Below, piece after piece: positions 35,209 to 43,357 of a stretch of 64,000 nt of DNA; the first letter of the stretch is position 1, and each line of letters opens with the position of its first letter. The notes under the pieces are model-generated. The model worked only from the letters and a program-made list of their open reading frames with translations. It had not been told where the DNA came from and did not search any database. Source of the DNA: Archangium gephyra (GTDB lineage: Bacteria; Myxococcota; Myxococcia; Myxococcales; Myxococcaceae); NCBI GenBank assembly GCA_003243425.1, contig QFQP01000023.1, positions 82,644-146,643 of the forward strand, in the 5' to 3' direction. The position numbers were made by a program, and so were the translations under genes.

Positions 35209-35598
35209 TCAGTCCTTCAGGAGCGTCGCCAGCACGCGCATGCCGTCGGTGGTGGTGAACACGCCGACCACCTTCGCGCCTTCCATCACCACCGCGCTCC
35301 CCAGCTTTCGCTGCCCCATGGCGAAGGCGACTTCAGCCAGCGTGGTCTGCGGCGAGACCGCGTACGGCGCCTGCGACATCGCGTCTTCCACGAGCAGGTC
35401 CTGCGCTTCGAAGCGCGCGAGCGACTCGGCGAGTTGAACGTCGCGGTCGCTCAGCAGCCCCACCAGCGCGCCCGCGTCGAGCACCGGGAGATGCCGAATG
35501 CCGTGCAGCGCCATCAACTTCTTCGCTTCGACGAGGGGAACGGTGAGGCCGACGGTGTGCGGGCTGCGGGTCATGAGTGCATCGATGGTGAGCGCCAT
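35209..35598 (-). CDS. CBS-pair domain protein
   Basis: 129 residues that make up two CBS motifs: MTRSPHTVGLTVPL...ALHGIRHLPVLDAGALVGLLSDRDV, and AMSQAPYAVSPQTTLAEV...LGSAVVMEGAKVVGVFTTTD. CBS pairs bind adenosine ligands and act as sensors. The stand-alone form has no fused catalytic domain. It lies between the ketosynthase and the lyase/receptor insertion, so a regulatory role for the locus is possible but unproven. Confidence 0.88.
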   Translation of the reverse strand: MALTIDALMTRSPHTVGLTVPLVEAKKLMALHGIRHLPVLDAGALVGLLSDRDVQLAESLARFEAQDLLVEDAMSQAPYAVSPQTTLAEVAFAMGQRKLGSAVVMEGAKVVGVFTTTDGMRVLATLLKD

Positions 35599-35678
35599 GA
35601 GCCGTCACCAAGCAGAAGGCGGGCCGACGCTCTTCCGAGCGAAGGACCGCCTCGCGCCACGCAAACCCTGCAGCGACT

Positions 35679-36908
35679 TCAGCTCGCGCGCCGGAAGATC
35701 AACGACGTATTGATGCCGCCGAACGCAAAGTTGTTCGACATCACGTACTCGGTGTCGATGACCCGCCCTTCACCCTTGATGTAGTCGAGCTTCCCGCACG
35801 CGGGGTCGGGGTTCTCGAGGTTCACCGTGGGCGCGAACCACTTCTCGCGCTGCATCTCGATGGTCATCCACGCTTCGAGTGAACCGCAGGCGCCGAGCGT
35901 GTGACCCATGTACGACTTGAGGCTCGAGATCGGCATGCGCTCGCCGAACACTTCCTGGGTGGCGGTGCTCTCGGCCACGTCGCCGTTCGAGGTCGCGGTG
36001 CCGTGCGCGTTCACGTAGCCGATTTCAGCAGCCGGAATTTTTGCGTCTTCGAGCGCGAGCCGCATGACCTGCGCCATGGTCTTCGCGTTGGGGTTGGTGA
36101 CGTGCGTGCCGTCGCTGTTGGTGGCGAAGCCCACGAGCTCGGCGAGGATCTTCGCGCCGCGGGCCTTCGCGTGCTCGTACTCCTCGAGCAACAGCGTGCA
36201 GGCGCCTTCACCGAGCACCAGGCCGTCGCGCTTCGCGTCGAACGGGCGCGGCGTCTTCTTCGGCGTCTCGTTGCTGGTGCTGGTGGCGAACAACGTATCG
36301 AACACCGCGACCTGGGTGACGTCCCACTCTTCGGCGCCGCCGGCGAGCATCGCCACCTGAGCTCCCGAGCGGATCGACTCGAACGCGTAGCCGATGCCCT
36401 GGCTGCCCGAAGTGCACGCCGACGAGGTGGTGATGATGCGGCCCGTGAGCCCGAAGAACACGCCCACGTTCACCGGCGCGGTGTGGCTCATCAGCTTGAT
36501 GTACGTGGTCGAGGTGATGCCTTCGGTCGTCTTGTTGAGCAGCATCTTGCCGAAGTCGGCGAAGGGGCCCGGTGAACCGGAGCAGCTGCCGTAGCTGACG
36601 CCGACCTTGCCGCTCTTGATGAGCGGGTCGCCGAGCAGCCCCGCCTGTTCCATGGCGAGCTCGGAGGCACGCACGGCCATCGTCGCCACCTTGCCCATGC
36701 TGCGCAGCGACTTGCGGTTGTAGACCTTCTCGTCGAGCACGAAGGGCGCGACCGGCGCGCCCAACCGCGTGAGCATGCCTTCGTAGTCACCCAGCTGCGG
36801 CACGACCTGCACCGCGTTCTCGAGCGACTTCAACTTGGCGAACACCGTGGGCCAGTCGTGGCCGAGCGGAGACAGGGCTCCGACGCCAGTGACGACAACG
36901 CGCTTCAT
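35679..36908 (-). CDS. apeR: beta-ketoacyl synthase (ApeR-like, KAS II type)
   Basis: 409 residues from the ATG overlapping the ketoreductase stop (ATGA). The active-site Cys165 lies in TSSACTSGSQG, and the two His are in HGTATSNGD and GHTLGACG, as in FabF. It is the last gene of this block. In the E. coli pathway the second ketosynthase ApeR supports chain initiation or extension alongside ApeO-ApeC. The longer upstream frame lies over fabG-like sequence and is spurious. Confidence 0.9.
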   Translation of the reverse strand: MKRVVVTGVGALSPLGHDWPTVFAKLKSLENAVQVVPQLGDYEGMLTRLGAPVAPFVLDEKVYNRKSLRSMGKVATMAVRASELAMEQAGLLGDPLIKSGKVGVSYGSCSGSPGPFADFGKMLLNKTTEGITSTTYIKLMSHTAPVNVGVFFGLTGRIITTSSACTSGSQGIGYAFESIRSGAQVAMLAGGAEEWDVTQVAVFDTLFATSTSNETPKKTPRPFDAKRDGLVLGEGACTLLLEEYEHAKARGAKILAELVGFATNSDGTHVTNPNAKTMAQVMRLALEDAKIPAAEIGYVNAHGTATSNGDVAESTATQEVFGERMPISSLKSYMGHTLGACGSLEAWMTIEMQREKWFAPTVNLENPDPACGKLDYIKGEGRVIDTEYVMSNNFAFGGINTSLIFRRAS

Positions 36909-37630
36909 CCGAGACCTCCGTTGACCGAGATGACCTGACGCGTGACGTACGACGCGCCGGGAGAAAGAAGGAACGAGACCGCCGCCGCGACTTCGTCGGG
37001 CTTGCCCATGCGCCGCACGGGAATCAATTCGAGCGCATGGTCGAGCACCTCCTGCGAGACCATTTCGGTCTCGATGAGTCCGGGCGCCACGCAGTTCACC
37101 GTGATGTTCTTGCGCGCGAGCTCGAGCGCCAGCGCTTTGGTGGCGCCGATGATGCCGGCCTTGGCCGCCGAGTAGTTCACCTGACCCCGGTTGCCGAGCA
37201 CGCCAGAGACCGAAGAAATGGTGACGATGCGACCCGGCTTGCGACGCTGCACGAGCGGCATCACCAGCGGCTGGAGCACGTTGTAGACGGCGTCGAGGTT
37301 GGTGTGGATGACGCTGTCCCACTCTTCGCCGGTCATCGCGGGGAACGCGGTGTCGCGCGCGATGCCCGCGTTGCAGACCACGCCGTAATACGCGCCGTGC
37401 GCCTTGATGTCGGCTTCCAGCACTTCACGCGCCTTCGCGCGGTCGGCCACGTCGAACACCAGCAGCCGCGACGTCACGCCGAGGCCGTCGATCTCGGCCA
37501 TCACTTCCTTCGCTTCGTCGACGCGCGAGCGGCAATGCACGACGACGTCGAAGCCGTCTTTCGCCGCGCGCACCGCGATGGCGCGACCGATGCCGCGGCT
37601 CGAACCAGTGACCAGAACCGTGTCACGCAC
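36905..37630 (-). CDS. apeQ: 3-oxoacyl-ACP reductase (ApeQ-like, FabG family)
   Basis: 241 residues: VTGSSRGIGRAIA for NADPH, SSVSG with the catalytic Ser, YSAAKAG for Tyr-Lys, and the NCVAPGLIETEM segment. It reduces the beta-keto group after each condensation. It starts at GTG, 8 bases inside the dehydratase end, and is coupled to the ketosynthase. Confidence 0.92.
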   Translation of the reverse strand: MRDTVLVTGSSRGIGRAIAVRAAKDGFDVVVHCRSRVDEAKEVMAEIDGLGVTSRLLVFDVADRAKAREVLEADIKAHGAYYGVVCNAGIARDTAFPAMTGEEWDSVIHTNLDAVYNVLQPLVMPLVQRRKPGRIVTISSVSGVLGNRGQVNYSAAKAGIIGATKALALELARKNITVNCVAPGLIETEMVSQEVLDHALELIPVRRMGKPDEVAAAVSFLLSPGASYVTRQVISVNGGLG

Positions 37631-38087
37631 CGAGGGCCTCCTTGATGTAGTCGTCGACGTTGTCGGGTGAGAAGACGTTGAGGCTGCCGGTGGCGATCAC
37701 CGCGCCGTCACGGAAGATGGAGCAGACGAACACCGCAAGGCCCTGCTCGCTGACGATCTCCAGCCTGGCGTCGATCTCGAGGCGGGTACCGACGGGAATG
37801 AAGGGCGTCTGAATCTCGAACCTGCGGGTGCCGAGGAGGAAGCCCAGCTGCACCTCCTGCTTGCGCTCGAGGCGGCGCAGCCCAGCCCAACACGCGACGC
37901 ACTGGGCCATCAGCTCGACGCAAACCCACCCCGGCAGACCGTCGTCGGTGCAGAAGATCTGCTCGCGGCGAACGGTGGCATCGACACGCACATATTCCGA
38001 GGTGTCTTCGAGCAGGGAATCGATGAGCAGCATCGAAGCGCGATGCGGCACCAGGTCTGTGACGGGCCCGTGAAACGTACGCGGCAT
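37623..38087 (-). CDS. apeP: 3-hydroxyacyl-ACP dehydratase (ApeP-like)
   Basis: 154 residues with a hotdog fold. LVPHRASMLLID carries the catalytic His, and GWVCVELMAQCVA the acidic residue on the central helix. In aryl polyene synthesis it pairs with the ApeI dehydratase to make the conjugated double bonds. Here its partner would be the C-terminal domain of the ligase fusion. Five bases separate it from the upstream ketosynthase stop. Confidence 0.86.
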   Translation of the reverse strand: MPRTFHGPVTDLVPHRASMLLIDSLLEDTSEYVRVDATVRREQIFCTDDGLPGWVCVELMAQCVACWAGLRRLERKQEVQLGFLLGTRRFEIQTPFIPVGTRLEIDARLEIVSEQGLAVFVCSIFRDGAVIATGSLNVFSPDNVDDYIKEALGA

Positions 38088-38092
38088 GGCGG

Positions 38093-39262
38093 TCAGTCAC
38101 GTACCAAGACCAGCGCCGCGTTGCTTCCTCCGAATGCAAACGAGTTGCTCAAAACGGCCCTGGGCCGCCCGGTCTCTCCGGGCGTCACGAGGCGAATCTG
38201 CGGGAGCTCCAGCTCGCGTTCGCCGTCGAACCAGTGGGGAGGCAGGCGCCCTGCGTCGTCGTTGAGCGCCAGCCATGAAATCGCCGCCTCGAGGGCCCCG
38301 GCGGCCCCGAGCGTGTGGCCGGTCATCGGCTTGGTCGAGCTGCACGCGACCTCGAGGCCGAGCACCGTGCTCACCGCGCGGCTCTCCATGGCGTCGTTGA
38401 GCGGCGTGGCGGTGCCGTGCAGGTTCACGTAACCGATGTCGGCGGCTTTCAGTTGCGCGCGAGCCAGGGCCTGCCGCATGGCCTCGATGGCGCCCCGGCC
38501 CGACGGCTCCGGCGCCGACAGGTGGTGCGCGTCAGACGTCTCGCCCCAGCCCGCGAGCCGAACGCCGCTGCCGTCACGCGTCACGAGGAACAGCGCCGCC
38601 GCTTCGCCGATGTTGATGCCGTTGCGGTTCTTGCTGAACGGGTTGCAGCGCGCGGCGCTCACCGACTCCAGGGCGCTGAAGCCGGCGATGGTGAAGCGGC
38701 ACAGCGAGTCGACGCCACCGGCGATGACCGCGTCGACCAGCCCGGCCTCGAGCCAGCGCGCCGCCGACGCGAGTGACTTCGCGCTCGAGCTGCACGCGGT
38801 GCTGATGACCGCCGTCGGGCCGCGCAGCCCCAGCGTCGTCGCCACGTAGCGCGCCGGCGAACCGAGCTCCTGCTTCAGGTACGTGTATTCGGGCGGGATC
38901 GAACCGGTCTTCACCAGCGCATCGACCGCGAGCTCCGACTCACCGATTCCGGAGGTCGAGGTGCCCAGCACCACGCCCACGCGCTCGCTGCCGAAGCGTG
39001 AGATGGCGTCGAGAATCGGTTGCTTGATTTGCAACAACGCGAGTTCGAGGAGCGCATTGTTGCGACTTCGCAGATCTTCGGGAACGTGCGCGAGCGAGGG
39101 CAGCGCGCCGGAGAACTGACCGAGCGCGAGCGGCCGTTCGGCCGAGAAGAAGTCCGTGGTCTGGACGCCACCGACCTGCGGCGCGAACAACGCGTCACGA
39201 ACGACCGCCGTGTTCTCACCGAGCGCACACACCACTGCAGGAGCTGAAAGAAATGCCGTCAC
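38093..39262 (-). CDS. apeO: beta-ketoacyl synthase (ApeO-like, main chain-extending KS)
   Basis: 389 residues from a GTG overlapping the DUF3261 stop (GTGA). Cys157 lies in VISTACSSSAKS, with His in HGTATPLND and TGHTLGAAG. It forms, with the short ApeC-like factor, the extending ketosynthase heterodimer in characterised systems. The long upstream in-frame extension over the lipoprotein gene is without homology. Confidence 0.88.
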   Translation of the reverse strand: MTAFLSAPAVVCALGENTAVVRDALFAPQVGGVQTTDFFSAERPLALGQFSGALPSLAHVPEDLRSRNNALLELALLQIKQPILDAISRFGSERVGVVLGTSTSGIGESELAVDALVKTGSIPPEYTYLKQELGSPARYVATTLGLRGPTAVISTACSSSAKSLASAARWLEAGLVDAVIAGGVDSLCRFTIAGFSALESVSAARCNPFSKNRNGINIGEAAALFLVTRDGSGVRLAGWGETSDAHHLSAPEPSGRGAIEAMRQALARAQLKAADIGYVNLHGTATPLNDAMESRAVSTVLGLEVACSSTKPMTGHTLGAAGALEAAISWLALNDDAGRLPPHWFDGERELELPQIRLVTPGETGRPRAVLSNSFAFGGSNAALVLVRD

Positions 39263-39795
39263 AGGGCCTCCGCCGAATCGATCTCCAGCGCGTAGCCATA
39301 ACGATGTTGCGTGAGCACGACACGGGCGCGGCCTTCGGTCCAGGTGACGGTGACGAAGGGCTGCCCGTCTTTGAGCAGCACGCGCTGGCCCGGGGTCTCG
39401 GTCAGGCTGAAGCCGGCGGGCAACGCCGCGCGCACCGCTTCTTCGGGCCACCAGGCGAGTTGCACGTCGGTGATGATGCGCTCGGCGGTCACCACCGGCG
39501 GCACGTGCGTCGACACGCGAGACTCGAACTTCGCACCGTCCCACGTGAGCGTGCCGAGCGTCTGGCCCATGGCGATGAGCGCCACGCGCACTTCGGAGGC
39601 GTCGACTTCCAACAGCGCGTCGAAGCTCTTGCGATCGCCGTCGCGCACCATGGTGATGCGCTGGTTGAGCGAGACCTCACGCCCGAGGCTCGCCGGCGAG
39701 AGCTTCAGCAGAAATTCGGGCGCAGGCGGCGGCTGCCGGGGCGTGGTTGCGCAGGCCGAAACGACCAGCGCCAGCAGCGTCAGGACGGCGCGCAA
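39259..39795 (-). CDS. apeN: DUF3261 lipoprotein (ApeN-like)
   Basis: 178 residues if the TTG at 39795 is used: MRAVLTLLALVVSAC gives an ideal lipoprotein signal. An ATG at 39855 would add a long basic leader inside the upstream gene. A beta-rich domain follows, with VRVALIAMGQTLGTLTWDG and WWPEEAVRAALPAG. DUF3261 proteins are constant parts of aryl polyene clusters and probably help transport or acceptance of the product at the outer membrane. Confidence 0.75.
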   Translation of the reverse strand: MRAVLTLLALVVSACATTPRQPPPAPEFLLKLSPASLGREVSLNQRITMVRDGDRKSFDALLEVDASEVRVALIAMGQTLGTLTWDGAKFESRVSTHVPPVVTAERIITDVQLAWWPEEAVRAALPAGFSLTETPGQRVLLKDGQPFVTVTWTEGRARVVLTQHRYGYALEIDSAEAL

Positions 39796-41015
39796 ATCTG
39801 CTCCAGCACGGACACGCGTCTGGGCTCGGCGACGAAGGGGTTTTTCTTGTTCCATGCGTAGCCCGCGAGAATGGCGCAGATCTTCTTGCGAATCTCGGGG
39901 TCTGGCGTGGGGTGGAAGATGATGTTCTGGAAGCCGCCGCGGTACCACGCCTCGACGAACGCGCGGAACGCGTCGACGCCGTCCTTGAGCGGAGTGGCGT
40001 AGTCTTTCTGCCAGTCGACCGTCTCGCCGTTGAGCTGGCGATGGAGCGCGCGGGTGGCGAGGCTCGACGAGGTCATGGCGATGGTCACGCCCGACGAGAA
40101 CACCGGGTCGAGGAACTCGCCCGCGTTGCCCAGCAGCGCGAAGCCTTCACCGCACAGCCGCTTCACGTTCGACGCGTAGCCACGCAGCGTGCGGGCCGGC
40201 GTGTCCCAGTTCGCGTTCTTGAGCAGGCGATGGAGCCCGGGGTCCTCATTGGCGAGCGTCTGGAGCTTCTGCATCTCGTCGCCGGGAATGGTGTCGAGGA
40301 ACTTCGCTTCGGCGACCACGCCCAGCGAGCAGCGACCGTCAGAGAAGGGAATGAGCCAGAACCACACGTCGACGTGCTTCGGGTGCACGACGATGCGGAT
40401 CTTCTCGCGGTCGAAACCTTCTTTGGGGCCGATGCGATCTTCGACGTGCGTGAAGAACGCCTGCCGCACGGGGAAGTTCGACGGCTGCTCGAGGTCGAGC
40501 AACCGCGGCAGCAGGCGCGCGAAGCCGGACGCATCGAGGATGAACTTCGTCTCGACGCGGAAGACCTCACCGGTCTCGAGGTTCTTCACGGTGAGCGCGG
40601 GGCTGGCGCCGACTTCGACGGCGGTGACCTCGTGGCGGTAGCGAACGTCGGCGCCCATGCGAGAGGCCGCGTCGGCGAGCACCTTGTCGAACTTCGCGCG
40701 CTGCACCTGGTACGTGGTGCCCCAGCCGTCGCCGAACTTGTCGCGGAAGTCGAACGAGGTGTAGCGCTCTTCGCCCCACGTGAAGACCGCGCCGTTCTTG
40801 AACTGAAAGCCGGCTTCGACGACGTCGCGGAGCATTCCGGCCTCTTCGACGTACTGCATGATCTGCGGGAGCATGCTCTCGCCGATCGAGAAGCGCGGGA
40901 ACGTCTCGCGCTCCAGCACCAGCACCTGGCGGCCCTGCTGCCGCAACATGCCGGCAGCGATAGAACCTGAAGGACCAGCTCCGGTGACGACGACTTCGGC
41001 TTGTTCGACGCGCAT
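39780..41015 (-). CDS. FAD-dependent halogenase-like oxidoreductase
   Basis: 411 residues. GAGPSG (12-17) binds FAD. FSIGESMLP (42-50) is shared by GGR-type and halogenase flavoproteins. GF-x2-K-x-GA-x-F-x-WG around Lys73 matches the catalytic-lysine segment of phenolic halogenases. WFWLIP (218-223) is the W-x-W-x-I-P signature thought to suppress monooxygenase activity, although the usual leading Gly is Val. Halogenated flexirubins and xanthomonadins are known, so it may chlorinate or brominate the aryl head. Hydroxylation remains possible. The start at 41015 precedes the FAD motif by only 11 residues. It leads the minus-strand block and overlaps the next gene. Confidence 0.78.
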   Translation of the reverse strand: MRVEQAEVVVTGAGPSGSIAAGMLRQQGRQVLVLERETFPRFSIGESMLPQIMQYVEEAGMLRDVVEAGFQFKNGAVFTWGEERYTSFDFRDKFGDGWGTTYQVQRAKFDKVLADAASRMGADVRYRHEVTAVEVGASPALTVKNLETGEVFRVETKFILDASGFARLLPRLLDLEQPSNFPVRQAFFTHVEDRIGPKEGFDREKIRIVVHPKHVDVWFWLIPFSDGRCSLGVVAEAKFLDTIPGDEMQKLQTLANEDPGLHRLLKNANWDTPARTLRGYASNVKRLCGEGFALLGNAGEFLDPVFSSGVTIAMTSSSLATRALHRQLNGETVDWQKDYATPLKDGVDAFRAFVEAWYRGGFQNIIFHPTPDPEIRKKICAILAGYAWNKKNPFVAEPRRVSVLEQICAPS

Positions 41016-41092
41016 GATGTGAGGCTCCCCGCGGTGCGCGCGCTCAATACACAACGCTCCCGTCGGGATCCAAGACCGCGTACGGTGCGCGC

Positions 41093-41905
41093 ATGCTCGC
41101 TGCCGTTCTTGCGCTCGCATTGAGCCAAAATGCCCCGACCGTTCCCCACCCGCTGAAGTGGGAGCCCCGGGTCGACATTCCGGTCACCACGGCGCTCGTC
41201 GGCGGCTGGGTGTTGTCGGAGTTCGCGTTCAAGAAGCAGCTGGGCGCGCCGGCCTGCCGGTGGTGCGAGACGAACGGGTTCGATCTCGGGGTGCGCAGCC
41301 TCTTCAACCCGTCGATGCAGCCGAGCCCCGACGGCATCACCGCGCCGCACGTGGCCAGCAACCTGGTGGGCTTCGTGTCGTTGCCCATACTCATGGTGGG
41401 CCTCGACGCGCTGTTCTCGTGGCGCGAAGGCGGCAGCATCGAGACGTTTCTGGTCGACGTGTTGATCGTGCTGGAGACCACGTTTTCGGCGCTGGCGGTG
41501 AACCAGTTCGTGAAGTTCGCAGTGGGTCGTGGGCGGCCCTACACCGTCGGCGCGAGCGACGAGATCTACGCCAGCGGTCACGACGTGGCCGACAACAACC
41601 TCTCGTTCTTCAGCGGGCACGCGACTTTCACCTTCGCGCTGGCGTCTTCGGCGGCCACGGTGGCCACGCTGCGCGGCTACAAGTTCGCGTGGCTGATGTG
41701 GGCCGTCGGCATTCCGCTCGCCACGGCGACGTCGATTCTGCGGCTCGCGGCCGACAAGCACTGGACCACCGACATTCTGCTCGGCAGCGCGTTCGGTCTG
41801 GCGGCGGGCATCTTGATGCCGACGTTCCTCCATGGCCGCGTGGGCCCGGTCGAAGCGCGGATCGCGCCGATGCCGAACGGGCTGGCAGTCACCGGCCGCT
41901 TCTGA
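41093..41905 (+). CDS. PAP2-family membrane phosphatase
   Basis: 270 residues with a signal-like N-terminus and five further helices. KFAVGRGRP (K-x6-RP), FFSGHATF (SGH) and SILRLAADKHWTTD (SR-x5-H-x3-D type) are the three phosphatase motifs. Such enzymes dephosphorylate lipid phosphates such as undecaprenyl pyrophosphate or phosphatidate. It is divergent from the halogenase with 77 bp between starts, and is followed 3 bp later by lspA. Confidence 0.86.
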   Translation: MLAAVLALALSQNAPTVPHPLKWEPRVDIPVTTALVGGWVLSEFAFKKQLGAPACRWCETNGFDLGVRSLFNPSMQPSPDGITAPHVASNLVGFVSLPILMVGLDALFSWREGGSIETFLVDVLIVLETTFSALAVNQFVKFAVGRGRPYTVGASDEIYASGHDVADNNLSFFSGHATFTFALASSAATVATLRGYKFAWLMWAVGIPLATATSILRLAADKHWTTDILLGSAFGLAAGILMPTFLHGRVGPVEARIAPMPNGLAVTGRF

Positions 41906-41908
41906 CAA

Positions 41909-42445
41909 GTGGCCGAGCTGATGTTTCTCCGACGACTCGGCATCTTCCTTGCGGTCTTCATCGGTCAGCTGGTGGTCGACCAGTGGACCAAGCAGCTGGC
42001 GACGGCGCACCTCAAGGGCGTGCCGCGCAAGTCGTGGCTGGGTGACGTGTTCCGGCTCGAGTACGCGACCAACGAAGGTGCGTTTCTGTCGCTGGGCGCG
42101 AACCTGCCGCCGAACGCGCGCTACTGGGTGCTGACCATCGGCGTGGGGTTGTTGCTGCTCGCGCTGTGCATCTACGCGCTGGTGAGCAAGAAGCTCGCGC
42201 TCACGGAAGTCGCCGGCTACTCGCTCATCGCGTCGGGCGGGTTTTCGAACTGGGTCGACCGCGCGCGCTTCGACGGCAGCGTGGTGGACTTCATGAACAT
42301 GGGCCTCGGGTCGCTCCGCACCGGCGTGTTCAACGTCGCCGACCTCGCGATCATCGCGGGCATCGTGGTGCTGTTCATCTACGGCGCGAAAGAAGAGAAG
42401 AAGCGGAAGCTCGCCGAGCAGGCCGCCGCCAAGCCGCAGAGCTGA
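41909..42445 (+). CDS. lspA: lipoprotein signal peptidase (signal peptidase II)
   Basis: 178 residues from GTG; an ATG at 41921 is an alternative. Four membrane helices carry the conserved blocks QLVVDQWTK, a NEG-x-F-like YATNEGAFLS, SGGFSNWVDR and GVFNVADLAI, which supply the two catalytic Asp. It cleaves diacylglyceryl-prolipoproteins, an abundant class in this genome. The basic tail is longer than usual. Confidence 0.93.
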   Translation: MAELMFLRRLGIFLAVFIGQLVVDQWTKQLATAHLKGVPRKSWLGDVFRLEYATNEGAFLSLGANLPPNARYWVLTIGVGLLLLALCIYALVSKKLALTEVAGYSLIASGGFSNWVDRARFDGSVVDFMNMGLGSLRTGVFNVADLAIIAGIVVLFIYGAKEEKKRKLAEQAAAKPQS

Positions 42446-42551
42446 AGCGGTGTGAGCTGATGTCGGTGCGCACACGCGGCGCGCGCCTTTGTCCCTTCAT
42501 TTTGTCGCTGCACTGAAGGTGTCGTGCGCTGCGCGACCTACATCGCACGGT

Positions 42552-43274
42552 GCGCGGCTCTCGTCGGACGGTGCGCGGATCTCGTCGGACGGTGCGCGGC
42601 TCTCGTCTGGCGGTGCGCGCTTCTCGTCGGACGGTGTGCGCTTCTCGTCGGACGGTGTGCGCTTCTCGTCGGACGGTGCGCGCTTCTCGGCCGACGGTGC
42701 GCGCTTCTCGTCAGACGGTGTGCGCTTCTCGTCGACTGCAGCGTGCTTCTCGTCGACCGCAGCGTGCTTCTCGTCGGACGGTGCCTGCTTCTCGTCGAAT
42801 GCAGCGTGCTTCTCGTCGACTGCAGCGCGCTCCTCGTCGGACGGTCCACGCTTCTCGTTGACCGCAGCATGCTCATCGTCCACCGCAGCGTGCTTCCCAT
42901 CGACCGCAGCGCGCTTTCTCGTCGGACGGTGCCTGCTTCTCATCGACCGCAGCGAGCTTCTCGTCGACCGCAGCGTGCTTCTCGTCGACCGCAGCGTGCT
43001 TCTCGTCGACCGCAGCGCGCTCCTCGTGGGACGGCGCCCGCTTCCCGTCGACTGCAGCGTGCTTCTCGTCGACCGCAGCGAGCTTCTCGTCAGACGGTGT
43101 GCGCTTCTCGTCGGACGGTGCGCGCTTCTCGTCGACCGCCGAGTGCTTCTCGTCGACCGCCGAGTGCTTCTCGTCGACCGCCGAGTGCTTCTCGTCGACC
43201 GCGTCGACCGCCGCGTGCTTCTCCTCGACGGTGCGTGCTTCTCGTCGACTGCAGCGTGCTTCTCCTCGACCACA
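42552..43274. repeat. tandem array of about 34 copies of a 21-bp unit
   Basis: Units share the core GCTTCTCGTCG and alternate between two endings (GACGGTGNGC and ACCGCAGCGT). Almost all are exactly 21 bp. One near 42911 has an extra base, one near 43195 carries a 10-bp insertion and one near 43220 lacks a base. Because 21 is divisible by three, long frames stay open on both strands. The minus strand reads heptads such as DEKHAAV, but the irregular units shift the frame, and no start with a ribosome site or signal was found. A minisatellite, a broken heptad-repeat protein or a phase-variable coding array are all possible. It fills the gap between lspA and pbpC. Confidence 0.85.
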
Positions 43275-43357
43275 GCGCAATTCACGCAGCACCGCGCGTT
43301 CGTCATCGAACGACGCGTCATCCTCAAGAGCGGTGCGACCTACTCGTCTTCCGACGC

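Noticed and set aside
40586..42475. 629-codon minus-strand frame over the PAP2 and lspA genes
   Set aside because: It spans two recognised plus-strand genes in antisense and has no conserved motif.
42552..43274. CRISPR array
   Set aside because: Units are directly adjacent with no unique spacers, and no cas genes are near.
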